DNA from: Flavobacterium sp. LC2016-12
GTDB lineage: Bacteria > Bacteroidota > Bacteroidia > Flavobacteriales > Flavobacteriaceae
Assembly: GCF_015351595.1 (NCBI RefSeq)
Contig: NZ_JADKPT010000001.1
Coordinates: 1 to 64,000 of the forward strand
Direction of reading: 5' to 3'
DNA: 64,000 bases
The notes under the pieces were generated by a model. It saw only the letters and a program-made list of their open reading frames with translations. It had not been told where the DNA came from and ran no database searches. Position numbers and translations under genes: made by a program. Below are positions 51,887-61,691 of the stretch, piece by piece (position 1 is the stretch's first letter; each line of letters opens with the position of its first letter).

Positions 51887-53488
51887 TTAATTGCTTACAA
51901 CATTATTTTCAGGAGAAAGGTTTTGGTCAAAATCACTATCTTTTTCATAAACGTCCTGAAAGAAACTTACCTGACCCGCTTCGTTTACCCATGTTGTAAA
52001 ATAAGTAATATAGATTGGAACTGAAGTCGGTAATTTAAAAGTCGTTTCTGCTGTTCCGTCCATAGCCTGATCAATTTTTTCAGTGGTCCATTCCGGATAA
52101 TCTTTCACCATTGCAATTGCTAGTTCTTTAGCATCACGTACATTAATACAACCGTGGCTAAAAGTTCTTTGTTCAAAATCAAACAAGGTTTTAGATGGTG
52201 TATCGTGCATGTAAATATCATCCGGATTTGGGAAAATAAATTTCACTAAACCTAATGAGTTATTCGGACCCGGTTTTTGTCTCACCATACCATTTACCAT
52301 TTCCATATTGCGCTCTGCCAAATAATTTGGGTCGGCAGCTATTTTCATTTTTAATTCATTTTCAACAATACTTTGCGGAACTGTCCAATAAGGGCTAAAA
52401 ACCACTTTTTCAATTTTTCCGCTAAAAATAGTTGTTTTAGTTAATGGTGCTCCAACAAAAACTTTTGATACCAGTTCTACTTTACCATTTTTTACATAAA
52501 TCAACTCAAATGAAGGAACATTGACCATTACATATTCGGTGTCTGTTAATAAAGTTGGATAAATCTCTTTACAACGCTCCATGTTAATGGTAATTTTTTT
52601 AATTTTTTCCTGTATCGACTCGTTCATGTCTTTAATATTGGCTTCAGAAATAATGTAATTTGGTTTTAAACCGCTACGGACTTTATATTTCATTACACCT
52701 TCCATTAATTCCTGATCATAAAAATCACTTTTTGAGTCGTTTTGTAAATCTCCCATCACAAACAATCTGTTTCTGATTTGAGCAATTGTAGCTGATTTTG
52801 CATCAGGTCTGATGTCTTTAAAAGGAGTTTCAACTTGTATCGGTTTCCAGGTATTGTCTTTCTCTATTTTTCTATATTTGTTTAGAACAGTCTGAAGTTT
52901 GTTGTATTGATCAAATTTTACAATTTTATTATTATTCTCCGCAACAGGTTTTGTAGTTGAAGCAGCTGTTAAAGTATCAACAGTTACTTTTTTCTTAGGC
53001 AACAACCATTCTGAATTTTTAACGGTTTCAATATCTACTCCTTCAAATGTATGGTGGGCATATATAATGTAAGCGGCACTTAATAACATGTCAGAATCTG
53101 TTTTTGAAGGTTTTTCTGTTGCTGTTTTATTGAATATCTGGTCAATTTCATTTTTGTACGGAAATTCAAGTGGTACTTCAAAACTAGCGGTAGTTATTTT
53201 TGAGTACAATAAAATTCCGTATTCCGTAATTTTTCCATTTTCAAACCAAATAGTTCCGTACGATCTGTCCTTGTATAAAGAGATCACATCGTTTTGGTAT
53301 TTTTTTAGGTTAGTGTATCTTTTGAAAAAATCACTCAAAAGTTCATTATCTACTACATCATCATTAGTAGAAATGTAATTATGAGTTAATGCTTTCTTCT
53401 TCTCTAAATCATTTTTGTCCAAGTTATTAAAAGAGGAAAGAAAGAAACTTGTAATTAAGATTGCGGTGATTGGATATAATGTTTTCAT
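51887..53488 (-). CDS. L,D-transpeptidase (YcbB-like)
   Basis: A 533-residue exported enzyme that cross-links peptidoglycan stem peptides through 3-3 bonds or links lipoproteins. A signal peptide leads into an N-terminal region, a peptidoglycan-binding-like helix segment (QELMEGVMKYKVRSGLKP, about 265), and the YkuD catalytic domain with HDTPSKTLFDFEQRTFSHGCINVRD, active-site Cys447. The order and length fit YcbB-type enzymes. It is transcribed alone. Confidence 0.9.
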   Translation of the reverse strand: MKTLYPITAILITSFFLSSFNNLDKNDLEKKKALTHNYISTNDDVVDNELLSDFFKRYTNLKKYQNDVISLYKDRSYGTIWFENGKITEYGILLYSKITTASFEVPLEFPYKNEIDQIFNKTATEKPSKTDSDMLLSAAYIIYAHHTFEGVDIETVKNSEWLLPKKKVTVDTLTAASTTKPVAENNNKIVKFDQYNKLQTVLNKYRKIEKDNTWKPIQVETPFKDIRPDAKSATIAQIRNRLFVMGDLQNDSKSDFYDQELMEGVMKYKVRSGLKPNYIISEANIKDMNESIQEKIKKITINMERCKEIYPTLLTDTEYVMVNVPSFELIYVKNGKVELVSKVFVGAPLTKTTIFSGKIEKVVFSPYWTVPQSIVENELKMKIAADPNYLAERNMEMVNGMVRQKPGPNNSLGLVKFIFPNPDDIYMHDTPSKTLFDFEQRTFSHGCINVRDAKELAIAMVKDYPEWTTEKIDQAMDGTAETTFKLPTSVPIYITYFTTWVNEAGQVSFFQDVYEKDSDFDQNLSPENNVVSN

Positions 53489-53783
53489 TTTATTTTAAAT
53501 TTTTACGTTATTGCTTGAATAAGTAAGTTTTGGTAAAAATTTGGGGCTTTTCTACGATGTAAAATTAGTGTAGGACACTGGTAAACATGTTGTTATATTT
53601 TATTTTAATGTTGCGAAATTGCCACGTTTTGTAGGTTTATATATAGTATATTTGATTAGGTCTCAAATTGTTACCCTTCAAGACAAAAAAACTATTCTTT
53701 TTTTTGTTAACATAAAGCTAGGGAAGTAATCAAATATTAAAATATTTTGTAAATTGCTCCCTTAAAATTATCATATTCATAAA

Positions 53784-56700
53784 ATGGAACAACAAATACC
53801 ATATATTCCTAAAAATAAAGTAAGAATTGTCACCGCAGCCTCTCTTTTTGACGGGCACGATGCAGCGATTAATATTATGCGTCGTATTATACAGTCAACG
53901 GGTGTCGAAGTGATTCATTTAGGTCACGACAGAAGTGTTGAAGAAGTGGTAAATACCGCTATTCAGGAAGATGCAAATGCCATTGCAATGACATCGTATC
54001 AGGGTGGGCATAATGAATACTTTAAATATATGTATGACTTGCTTCATGAAAAAGGAGCGGGACATATCAAGATTTTTGGTGGAGGCGGAGGAGTAATCCT
54101 GCCAAGCGAAATTTCTGAATTACATGAATATGGTATTACCAGAATTTATTCTCCGGATGATGGCCGTTCTTTAGGTTTACAGGGAATGATTAATGATTTA
54201 GTACAACGTGCCGATTATCCTATTGGAGATAAACTAAATGGAGAAATCGATCATATTGAAAATAAAATTCCAACTGCAATTGCACGTTTGATTTCGGCTG
54301 CTGAGAATTTTCCTGAGATTGCAAAACCAGTTTTTGATCAGATTCATACTAATAATGCTGATTCTAAAATACCAGTTCTAGGAATTACCGGAACAGGTGG
54401 TGCCGGAAAATCTTCTTTAGTTGATGAACTGGTTCGTCGTTTTTTAATTGATTTCCCGGAAAAAACAATAGGATTGATTTCTGTCGATCCATCTAAAAGA
54501 AAAACTGGAGGCGCTTTATTAGGAGACAGAATCCGAATGAATGCGATTAATAATCCTCGTGTTTATATGCGTTCGTTGGCGACACGTCAATCGAATTTGG
54601 CTTTATCTAAATATGTTGCCGAAGCCATTCAGGTTTTAAAAGCTGCAAAATACGATTTGATTATCCTTGAAACTTCAGGAATTGGACAGTCTGACACAGA
54701 GATTATGGATCATTCTGATGTATCCTTATATGTAATGACACCGGAATTTGGAGCTGCAACACAATTGGAGAAAATTGACATGCTTGATTTTGCTGATTTA
54801 GTAGCTTTAAACAAGTTTGATAAAAGAGGTGCTTTAGACGCCATTCGCGACGTTAAAAAACAATACCAGCGCAACCATAATTTATGGGATAAAAATCCGG
54901 ATGAAATGCCGGTTTTTGGAACTATTGCTTCACAGTTTAATGATCCTGGAATGAACACGCTTTATAAAGCGATCATGGATAAGATTGTCGAGAAAACCAG
55001 TTCTGATTTAAAATCGACTTTTGAGATTACGCGTGAAATGAGCGAGAAAATCTTCGTGATTCCGCCACACAGAACACGTTATTTATCTGAAATCGCAGAG
55101 AACAACAGAAGTTATGATGAAATTGCACTTTCTCAACAAAAAGTAGCACAGAAATTATACGGAATTTTCAAGACTATAGAATCTGTTTCTGGTAAAATTC
55201 CACAAATTACAAAGGCAGGACTTGATGATGCAACTGTTTTACCAAGCGGTATTCAGGAACATGATGAAAATAGAATTTTCTTAAACCTTTTACTAAATCA
55301 ATTTGATAAAGTAAAAATGGATTTAGATCCGTACAATTGGGAAATTATTCTGAATTGGGATGAGAAAGTAAACAAATATAAAAACCCGGTTTATACCTTT
55401 AAGGTTCGTGATAAAGAAATTAAAATCGCGACACATACCGAGAGTTTATCACACCTACAAATTCCGAAAATTGCTTTACCTAAATATGAGGCCTGGGGCG
55501 ATATCTTACGTTGGAGTTTACAGGAAAATGTTCCGGGAGAATTTCCTTTTGCTTCAGGATTATATCCTTTTAAAAGAGAAGGCGAAGATCCGTCAAGAAT
55601 GTTTGCCGGAGAAGGCGGACCAGAGAGAACGAATAAACGTTTTCACTACGTAAGCGCAGGATTGCCGGCAAAACGACTTTCGACGGCTTTTGACAGTGTG
55701 ACTTTATACGGAAATGATCCCGATTTGCGTCCGGATATTTACGGAAAAATTGGAAATGCCGGAGTTTCAATCTGTTGTTTAGATGATGCTAAAAAACTGT
55801 ATTCCGGTTTTGATTTGGTACATGCTTTAACATCAGTAAGTATGACCATTAACGGACCAGCACCGATGTTATTAGGTTTCTTTATGAATGCCGCAATTGA
55901 TCAGCAATGTGAGTATTATATTAAGGAGAATGATTTAGAAAAAGAAGTTGAAGCTAAAATCAACAAAATATACAAGGAAAAAGGAACTAAACGTCCAAAA
56001 TACCAAGGCGATTTACCGGAAGGAAACAATGGTTTAGGATTAATGCTTTTGGGTGTTACCGGAGATGAGGTTTTGCCTTTGGATGTATACAATGAAATAA
56101 AAGTAAAAACCTTATCACAAGTTCGTGGTACGGTTCAGGCTGACATTTTAAAAGAAGATCAGGCGCAAAATACCTGTATTTTTTCAACTGAATTTGCACT
56201 TCGATTAATGGGTGACGTTCAGGAATATTTTATTACCAAAAACGTTCGTAATTTCTATTCTGTTTCGATTTCAGGATATCATATTGCTGAGGCAGGAGCG
56301 AACCCAATTACACAGTTGGCTTTCACGCTTTCAAATGGTTTCACTTACGTGGAATACTATTTGAGCCGCGGAATGAGCATTAACGATTTTGGACCGAATT
56401 TATCGTTCTTTTTCTCGAACGGAGTAGATCCTGAATATTCAGTGATTGGTCGTGTGGCTCGTAAAATTTGGGCGAAAGCCATGAAAAACAAATACGGAGC
56501 CAACGAAAGAGCACAAATGCTAAAATACCATATTCAAACTTCTGGTCGTTCGTTACACGCGCAGGAAATTGATTTTAATGATATCAGAACAACTTTGCAG
56601 GCTTTGTATGCGATTTACGACAACTGTAATTCACTACATACAAACGCTTACGATGAAGCGATTACAACACCAACAGAAGAGTCAGTGCGTCGCGCCATGG

Positions 56701-57224
56701 CGATTCAGTTGATTATCAATAAAGAATTAGGTTTGGCGAAAAACGAAAACCCAATTCAGGGATCGTTTATCATCGAAGAATTAACAGATTTAGTGGAAGC
56801 AGCTGTTTTACAGGAATTCGACCGAATTACAGAAAGAGGAGGCGTTTTAGGTGCTATGGAAACCATGTACCAACGTTCTAAAATTCAGGAAGAAAGTTTG
56901 TATTACGAAACTTTAAAACACAATGGAGATTTTCCAATTGTGGGTGTAAATACGTTCTTAAGTTCAAAAGGTTCTCCAACGGTAATTCCGGCAGAAGTAA
57001 TTCGCGCCACCGAAGAAGAAAAACAATATCAAATTACGATGCTGGATAACTTACACCAGTTCCACGAAGCAAAAGTAAACGAGCACTTAAACAAACTGCA
57101 GGAAGCAGCTATTAAAAACGAAAATTTATTTGACCATTTAATGGAAGCTACAAAGGTTTGTTCATTGGGTCAGATTACTTCGGCTTTGTTTGAGGTTGGT
57201 GGGCAGTATAGAAGGAATATGTAA
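53784..57224 (+). CDS. icmF: Fused isobutyryl-CoA mutase (IcmF)
   Basis: A 1146-residue B12 enzyme that interconverts isobutyryl-CoA and butyryl-CoA. Order: B12-binding domain (about 10-140, with the DGHDA cobalt-binding His25), a MeaB-type GTPase chaperone domain with Walker [12 protein letters not shown] at about 201-211, and a large mutase domain. The substrate-binding stretch [30 protein letters not shown] is the IcmF type, not the methylmalonyl-CoA mutase type. The three parts are fused as in known IcmF proteins. It is monocistronic with a bidirectional terminator at 57251. The reaction is assigned by family. Confidence 0.93.
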   Translation: MEQQIPYIPKNKVRIVTAASLFDGHDAAINIMRRIIQSTGVEVIHLGHDRSVEEVVNTAIQEDANAIAMTSYQGGHNEYFKYMYDLLHEKGAGHIKIFGGGGGVILPSEISELHEYGITRIYSPDDGRSLGLQGMINDLVQRADYPIGDKLNGEIDHIENKIPTAIARLISAAENFPEIAKPVFDQIHTNNADSKIPVLGITGTGGAGKSSLVDELVRRFLIDFPEKTIGLISVDPSKRKTGGALLGDRIRMNAINNPRVYMRSLATRQSNLALSKYVAEAIQVLKAAKYDLIILETSGIGQSDTEIMDHSDVSLYVMTPEFGAATQLEKIDMLDFADLVALNKFDKRGALDAIRDVKKQYQRNHNLWDKNPDEMPVFGTIASQFNDPGMNTLYKAIMDKIVEKTSSDLKSTFEITREMSEKIFVIPPHRTRYLSEIAENNRSYDEIALSQQKVAQKLYGIFKTIESVSGKIPQITKAGLDDATVLPSGIQEHDENRIFLNLLLNQFDKVKMDLDPYNWEIILNWDEKVNKYKNPVYTFKVRDKEIKIATHTESLSHLQIPKIALPKYEAWGDILRWSLQENVPGEFPFASGLYPFKREGEDPSRMFAGEGGPERTNKRFHYVSAGLPAKRLSTAFDSVTLYGNDPDLRPDIYGKIGNAGVSICCLDDAKKLYSGFDLVHALTSVSMTINGPAPMLLGFFMNAAIDQQCEYYIKENDLEKEVEAKINKIYKEKGTKRPKYQGDLPEGNNGLGLMLLGVTGDEVLPLDVYNEIKVKTLSQVRGTVQADILKEDQAQNTCIFSTEFALRLMGDVQEYFITKNVRNFYSVSISGYHIAEAGANPITQLAFTLSNGFTYVEYYLSRGMSINDFGPNLSFFFSNGVDPEYSVIGRVARKIWAKAMKNKYGANERAQMLKYHIQTSGRSLHAQEIDFNDIRTTLQALYAIYDNCNSLHTNAYDEAITTPTEESVRRAMAIQLIINKELGLAKNENPIQGSFIIEELTDLVEAAVLQEFDRITERGGVLGAMETMYQRSKIQEESLYYETLKHNGDFPIVGVNTFLSSKGSPTVIPAEVIRATEEEKQYQITMLDNLHQFHEAKVNEHLNKLQEAAIKNENLFDHLMEATKVCSLGQITSALFEVGGQYRRNM

Positions 57225-57250
57225 TTTTTCTTAGAAGAAAAACATAAACA

Positions 57251-57279
57251 AAAAGCAGCTCTATTTTAGAGCTGCTTTT
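57251..57279. terminator. Bidirectional terminator after icmF
   Basis: Stem AAAAGCAGCTCT / AGAGCTGCTTTT with a 5-base loop, between convergent genes. Confidence 0.85.
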
Positions 57280-57311
57280 ATTTTATAGACAGAAGTGTAC
57301 TATTATAATTT

Positions 57312-57692
57312 TTATTTCTTTTTAGTTGCTATTTTAGATTTGCGTTTCAATCGTTCAATCAATGCATCGGCTTTTTCATTTTGAGAAATGAATCGTAACG
57401 ATTCTGCATATCGGTAATAATACATTGGTTCAAGATCATATGTCATGGCAAATAACTCGCCGTACCATTTCGCTGCTTTATCCAGATTGCAAATAGCATA
57501 AGAAGAATTTCCTAGTTTCTGAAACAGATCTATAGATTTATACCCTTTTGCGGCCACTTTTTCGTAAGTTTTGGTTACATCAACATAAGCGTATTTTTCG
57601 CCAGTTTTCTTGGTTACATAATTTTCATTTTGAGCAGAAAGCTTTAAACAAAAAAAAGTGAATGGTAATAAAATGGCTAGCTTTTTTCTCAT
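57312..57692 (-). CDS. Small secreted TPR-like protein
   Basis: A 126-residue protein with a signal peptide (KLAILLPFTFFCLKLSAQ) and helical repeats (AYVDVTKTYEKVAAKGYKSIDLFQKLGNSSYAICNLDKAAKWYGELFA). It resembles the first TPR part of the larger OmpA-type proteins of Bacteroidota but stops early with a lysine-rich end. It could be a stand-alone copy or a truncated relative. Confidence 0.6.
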   Translation of the reverse strand: MRKKLAILLPFTFFCLKLSAQNENYVTKKTGEKYAYVDVTKTYEKVAAKGYKSIDLFQKLGNSSYAICNLDKAAKWYGELFAMTYDLEPMYYYRYAESLRFISQNEKADALIERLKRKSKIATKKK

Positions 57693-57852
57693 AGGCCTTT
57701 GATAATAAGTAACTTAATTGTGCAAATGTATTTAAATCTATTGATTTTTGGTTGTTTTAACGGTTAAATGTGAATTTAACGTTCATAGTAACAGTTTGTT
57801 AAGACTACTATCAAAACGTAAAAATCATATTATATTGTATAGTAAGAAAACA

Positions 57853-57881
57853 AAAAGCAGCTCGTAGGAAGAGCTGCTTTT
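57853..57881 (-). terminator. Terminator of secreted paralog 1
   Basis: AAAAGCAGCTC / GAGCTGCTTTT stem just after the minus-strand gene ending at 57905. Confidence 0.75.
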
Positions 57882-57904
57882 AACTTTTTGGGCAAAAAGA
57901 GTGA

Positions 57905-58291
57905 TTAGCGACGAAAAGCTGGACTTTCGTTTACAGATTCGTTTAGTGCAACTTTTTTCACTTTTTTAGCTACAACTTTAATTTCATGTTTAGCAACTTT
58001 ACCGCTTTCTGTTACTTCTAAAACATAAGTTCCGGCTGGAAAACCTTCTAAACTTATTGTTTTTGAAATTTCTAATTTGTCTGCAGCAGAATCTCCTGTG
58101 TAAAGCAAATTGTGATTTTCATCATAAATAGAAAAAACTGATTTTTCAACGGTGTTTAAAGTAAAACTAACTACTTTTCCGTTTCCGGTAATTATATTCA
58201 AAATATAATCTCCTTTTCCATCAATTGCGTAGGTAAAAATTGTTGTTAGAAATAAGGCTACAACCATGCCCATTTTGGTAAAATTTGTCAT
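57905..58291 (-). CDS. Small secreted protein, array paralog 1
   Basis: A 128-residue exported protein: signal peptide (MGMVVALFLTTIFTYA), mature DGKGDYILNIITGNGKVVSFTLNTVEKSVFSIYDENHNLLYTGDSAADKLEI...GFPAGTYVLEVTESGKVAKHEI, a single beta-sandwich like a stand-alone T9SS-type C-terminal or DUF3244-like domain. It is the most divergent of the four-copy array and lacks the shared 31-bp upstream element. It ends FRR while the others end VA-x-R. The function is unknown. Confidence 0.75.
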   Translation of the reverse strand: MTNFTKMGMVVALFLTTIFTYAIDGKGDYILNIITGNGKVVSFTLNTVEKSVFSIYDENHNLLYTGDSAADKLEISKTISLEGFPAGTYVLEVTESGKVAKHEIKVVAKKVKKVALNESVNESPAFRR

Positions 58292-58672
58292 GTTTTTTTA
58301 AATTGTTTTTAAATTGTTTAATACTAAATAGTGGAACGGTAAAACTAACAAAAAAAATTAATTTTGTGCAAAAAAATGCCGTTTTCAAACGGATAAGTTG
58401 CTGAATTAAAGATGTTTCGATGTTTTTGTTAAAGTATGTACGTAAAAACTTAAGGATTGGATGTTTTTTTTAGCTATTTTTTAAAAGTGTAAAAATCAGA
58501 CTTTTAAAATTATTAAGAATAATTTTTCAAAAATAACTCGGGGCAGAAAATTTTCTAAATATATGGCATAAAAAAACAGCTCTTTAACCACAAAGAGCTG
58601 TTCCTAAAACTTTTTAGTTTTTAAACTTTACTAACTATCTAACCTCATTTTTATACTGCATGTATAAACTTT
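58292..58672. other. Gap between array paralogs 1 and 2
   Basis: The only recognisable feature is the paralog 2 terminator at 58571-58602. The rest is AT-rich; the 31-bp shared element is absent. Confidence 0.5.
58571..58602 (-). terminator. Terminator of secreted paralog 2
   Basis: AACAGCTCTTT / AAAGAGCTGTT stem with A run on the left. The motif is repeated at the other paralogs. Confidence 0.75.
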
Positions 58673-59080
58673 TTAGCGTGTTGCTACACTTGTATTTTTA
58701 TTGTAGAAACCTGCTTTGTAAACTGATGAAACTGCTTTTTTTGATAAAACAGTAGCTTCATCAGTAATCGTAATTTCATGTTTTACTTTTTTCACATTAT
58801 CTTCCACTTCTAAATAGTAAGTTCCTTCCGGAAATTCCTCTAAGCTAAAAGTTCTCAAAATTCCATCTTTACCTGAAGCATTTTCAGAATAAATTAGATT
58901 ACCATCTTTGTCGTAAATAGACAAGCTTGCTTTTTTCACCTGATTAAGGGCAAATGTGATAAGCTTTCCATTTGTTTTTAAAACATGAAGATTAAAATCT
59001 TCATTCCCGTCAATTGCATAAGTACTCATTCCGGTGAAAAGTACGGCACATACTAAACTCAATTTTAAAATCTTTTTCAT
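58673..59080 (-). CDS. Small secreted protein, array paralog 2
   Basis: A 135-residue exported protein with signal peptide KKILKLSLVCAVLFTGMSTYA and mature beta-sandwich (NGKLITFALNQVKKASLSIYD, FPEGTYYLEVEDNVKKVKHEI), ending SVATR. It is highly similar to paralogs 3 and 4 over its whole length. The 31-bp element lies 100 bp before its start (59180-59210), and a TAATTTAG box (one mismatch from TAnnTTTG) at 59120-59127. Confidence 0.8.
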   Translation of the reverse strand: MKKILKLSLVCAVLFTGMSTYAIDGNEDFNLHVLKTNGKLITFALNQVKKASLSIYDKDGNLIYSENASGKDGILRTFSLEEFPEGTYYLEVEDNVKKVKHEITITDEATVLSKKAVSSVYKAGFYNKNTSVATR

Positions 59081-59179
59081 TGCATTAGTTTTTAAATTAA
59101 TAGTTCTAATTCTCTAATGCTAAATTACTTACATTGTAAGGTTTTTTACACAACTCTATTTTCCGATTTCGATGCTGTA

Positions 59180-59210
59180 TTCTCATTTACGAAACCGTTA
59201 TAGGTTAAAA
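59180..59210. promoter_or_regulatory. 31-bp shared element, copy 1
   Basis: The element contains ACGAAACCGTTATAGGTTAA with the dyad AACC-N6-GGTT. It is identical at 60247-60277, 61341-61371 and 61604-61634. Confidence 0.6.
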
Positions 59211-59633
59211 CTTGAATTATTTTTATCGTTTTAGTTAATTCGCTTATTATTTTTCAAAATTTCGCGCTGTTTAAGGGAATGTAAAATTATCTGTATTTCT
59301 TACAAAAAAACTTTCTTGGAGGTTTAAACGTAAAGCTTGGTTTCACGCAGATTTTAAAAAGATTTTGGCAGATACGCACAGATTATAAATAAAAAAAATC
59401 TACTTAAATCTGCAGAATCTGCGTGAAACAAAATTTTACATTTTTGTGTCTTTGCGTGAGATTTAAATGCAATACTTATCCTCTTAAGGAACGAAGGATA
59501 ATACTAGAAGTTCCTCACAGAAATTCCTCAATATTTGTCGAGCTTTTAGTGTGATCCTTCCGGCGTTAGGATGGCAAACTGAACTTAAAAAAACTTTGTG
59601 CCTTAGTGTCTTCGTGGCAAAAAAGTAAAGCAC

Positions 59634-59668
59634 AAAAAAAACAGCTCAATAACCACAAAGAGCTGTTT
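59634..59668 (-). terminator. Terminator of secreted paralog 3
   Basis: AAACAGCTC / GAGCTGTTT stem after a long A run. Confidence 0.75.
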
Positions 59669-59739
59669 ATAAACAATCACGTTTTTACTTTACTAACTAT
59701 CTAACCTCATTTTTATACTTTATGAGAGTATAAACTTTT

Positions 59740-60147
59740 TTAGCGTACTGCTACGCTTGTACTTTTTGCAGTTGAATCTGCTTTATAAACAGATGAAATT
59801 GCTTTTGATGATAAAACTGTAGCTTCATCAGTTATTGTAATTTCATGTCTTACTTTCTTTACACTGTCTTCTACTTCTAAGATGTACGTTCCTTCAGGAA
59901 ATTCTTCAAAATTAAAAGTTCTTAAAATGCCATCTTTACCAGTAGCATTTTCATAATATAATATAGAACCATCTTTGTCATAAATAGTTAAATTCGCTTT
60001 CTTAACCTGGTTAAGCGCAAAAGTCACTAGTTTACCATCTCTTTTTAATACATGAAGGTTAAAATCTTCATTTCCGTCAATTGCATAAGTACTCATTCCT
60101 GTGAAAAGCACTGCACATACTAAACTCAATTTTAAAATATTTTTCAT
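59740..60147 (-). CDS. Small secreted protein, array paralog 3
   Basis: A 135-residue protein with the same signal peptide and beta-sandwich as paralog 2 (LVTFALNQVKKANLTIYDKDG, FPEGTYILEVEDSVKKVRHEI) and ending SVAVR. Its 31-bp element starts exactly 100 bp upstream. The near identity with its neighbours, including the gaps, indicates recent duplication. Confidence 0.8.
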   Translation of the reverse strand: MKNILKLSLVCAVLFTGMSTYAIDGNEDFNLHVLKRDGKLVTFALNQVKKANLTIYDKDGSILYYENATGKDGILRTFNFEEFPEGTYILEVEDSVKKVRHEITITDEATVLSSKAISSVYKADSTAKSTSVAVR

Positions 60148-60246
60148 GGCATTAGTTTTTAAATTAATAGTTCTAATTCTCTGATGCTAAATTACTTCTG
60201 AAATCCTTTTTTTAACACAACTCTATTTTCCAATTTAGATGCTGTA

Positions 60247-60277
60247 TTCTCATTTACGAAACCGTTATAGGTTAAAA
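60247..60277. promoter_or_regulatory. 31-bp shared element, copy 2
   Basis: Identical to the copy at 59180-59210 and again 100 bp before a paralog start. Confidence 0.6.
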
Positions 60278-60716
60278 TTTGAATTATATTTATCGTTTTT
60301 GGTAAAACTCCTATTATTTTTCAACGTTTTGTAGTGTTTAAGAAAATGTAAAATTATCTGTATTTCTTACAAAAAGTTTGCTTGAAGGTTTAAACGTAAA
60401 ATTTGGTTTCACGCAGATTTAAAAAAGATTTAGGAAGATAGGCGCAGATTATAAATAAAAAAATAAATCTGCAAAATCTGCTTAAATCTGCAGAATCTGC
60501 GTGAAACAAAATTTTACATTTTTGTGTCTTTGCGTAAGATTCAAATGCAATACGTATCCTCCTAAGGAACGAAGGATAATATTAAAGTTCCGCACAGAAA
60601 TTCCTCAATATTTGTCGAGCTTTTAATGTGATCGTTCCTGAGTCAGGATTGATAAACTAAACTTTAAAAAACTTTGTGACTTCGTGCCTTCGTGGCAATT
60701 AAAAAAAATAAAGAGC

Positions 60717-60752
60717 AAAAAAAAACAGCTCAGTAACCACAAAGAGCTGTTT
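60717..60752 (-). terminator. Terminator of secreted paralog 4
   Basis: AAACAGCTC / GAGCTGTTT stem after a run of As. Confidence 0.75.
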
Positions 60753-60826
60753 CTAAAACTTTTCAGTTTTTAAACTTTACTAACTATCTAACCTCATTTT
60801 TATACTGTATGCGAGTATAAACTTTT

Positions 60827-61240
60827 TTAGCGTGCTGCTACGCTAGTATTTTTTGCAGTTGTATCTGCTTTATAAGCTGATGAAATTGCTTTTGCTGATA
60901 ATGAAGAAGAATCACCAGTTACTGTAATTTCATGTTTTACTTTTTTTAAGCTGTCTTCCACTTCTAAGATATAAGTTCCTGCTGGAAATTCTTCGAAACT
61001 GAAAGTTCTTAAGATTCCGTCTTTACCTGTAGCATTTTCATAATAAAGTACTGAACCATCTTTATCATATATAGTTAAGGTTGCTTTTTTAACCTGGTTA
61101 AGAGCAAAAGTTACTAATTTTCCGCTTCCGTTTCCTTTTAATACATGAAGAGTAAAATCTTCGTTACCATCAATTGCATAAGTGCTCATTCCTGTAAAAA
61201 GTACTGCACACACTAAACTTAATTTTAAAATCTTTTTCAT
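60827..61240 (-). CDS. Small secreted protein, array paralog 4
   Basis: A 137-residue protein from the ATG at 61240; an ATG at 61246 would add MV but the later start matches the paralogs and keeps the 31-bp element about 100 bp upstream. The signal peptide and fold are as in paralogs 2 and 3, with a small GNGSG insertion near residue 36 and the ending SVAAR. The adjacent 31-bp element is at 61341-61371. Confidence 0.8.
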   Translation of the reverse strand: MKKILKLSLVCAVLFTGMSTYAIDGNEDFTLHVLKGNGSGKLVTFALNQVKKATLTIYDKDGSVLYYENATGKDGILRTFSFEEFPAGTYILEVEDSLKKVKHEITVTGDSSSLSAKAISSAYKADTTAKNTSVAAR

Positions 61241-61340
61241 AACCATTATTGCTTTAAATTATTAGTTCCTTTTTCTGATGCTAAATTACTTCAGTAGTAG
61301 ATTTTTTTTCACAACTCTATTAGCCAATTTATATGCTATA

Positions 61341-61371
61341 TTCTCATTTACGAAACCGTTATAGGTTAAAA
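61341..61371. promoter_or_regulatory. 31-bp shared element, copy 3
   Basis: Identical to copies 1 and 2; its near end is about 100 bp from the paralog 4 ATG at 61240. Confidence 0.6.
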
Positions 61372-61603
61372 TTTAAATTATTATAGGTGTTTTGGTTAAT
61401 TCAGTTGTTATTTTTCAATGTTTTTTTACTTTTTAACATTTTTTAAATATTCCGTAATTCTTACAAAGAATGCTGCATGCATATAAAAAAGCGGAATAAA
61501 ATGCGATATATTAAAAAAATCAAGGATAAAAATAAGGGTCTTGAAAAAAATAGTGAAATTGAGTCGTTTTTGACTATGTTTAAAAGTAGGAAGTGATGAA
61601 AAA

Positions 61604-61634
61604 TTCTCATTTACGAAACCGTTATAGGTTAAAA
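61604..61634. promoter_or_regulatory. 31-bp shared element, copy 4
   Basis: Identical to copies 1-3 and 57 bp before the AraC start at 61692. The position would suit autoregulation. Confidence 0.6.
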
Positions 61635-61691
61635 TTTGAATTATTTTAGGTGTTTTTGTTAATTTTGCTATTATTATTTAAAGATTTTATC

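Larger units (their letters stand above)
59081..59739. repeat. Duplicated intergenic module 2-3
   Basis: It contains the -7-like box, the 31-bp element (59180-59210), a CACGCAGATT-family inverted repeat (59345-59430), a TCCTAAGGAACGAAGGATAA-like block and the paralog 3 terminator. The whole module is repeated with few changes at 60148-60826. No gene is present. Confidence 0.75.
60148..60826. repeat. Duplicated intergenic module 3-4
   Basis: A close copy of 59081-59739, with the -7-like box at 60187-60194, the 31-bp element at 60247-60277, a CACGCAGATT inverted repeat (60410-60512), the CCTAAGGAACGAAGGATAAT block and the paralog 4 terminator (60717-60752). Confidence 0.75.
61247..61691. promoter_or_regulatory. 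Array-AraC intergenic region with two shared elements
   Basis: A direct repeat of about 80 bp occurs at 61341-61420 and 61604-61683, each starting with the 31-bp element. The second copy lies directly before the plus-strand AraC gene. A TAATTTAG box for paralog 4 is at 61281-61288. No coding sequence is seen. Confidence 0.65.

Noticed and set aside
59081..60826. CRISPR array
   Set aside because: The repeats are large gene-size modules of about 1.1 kb and not short repeats with unique spacers.
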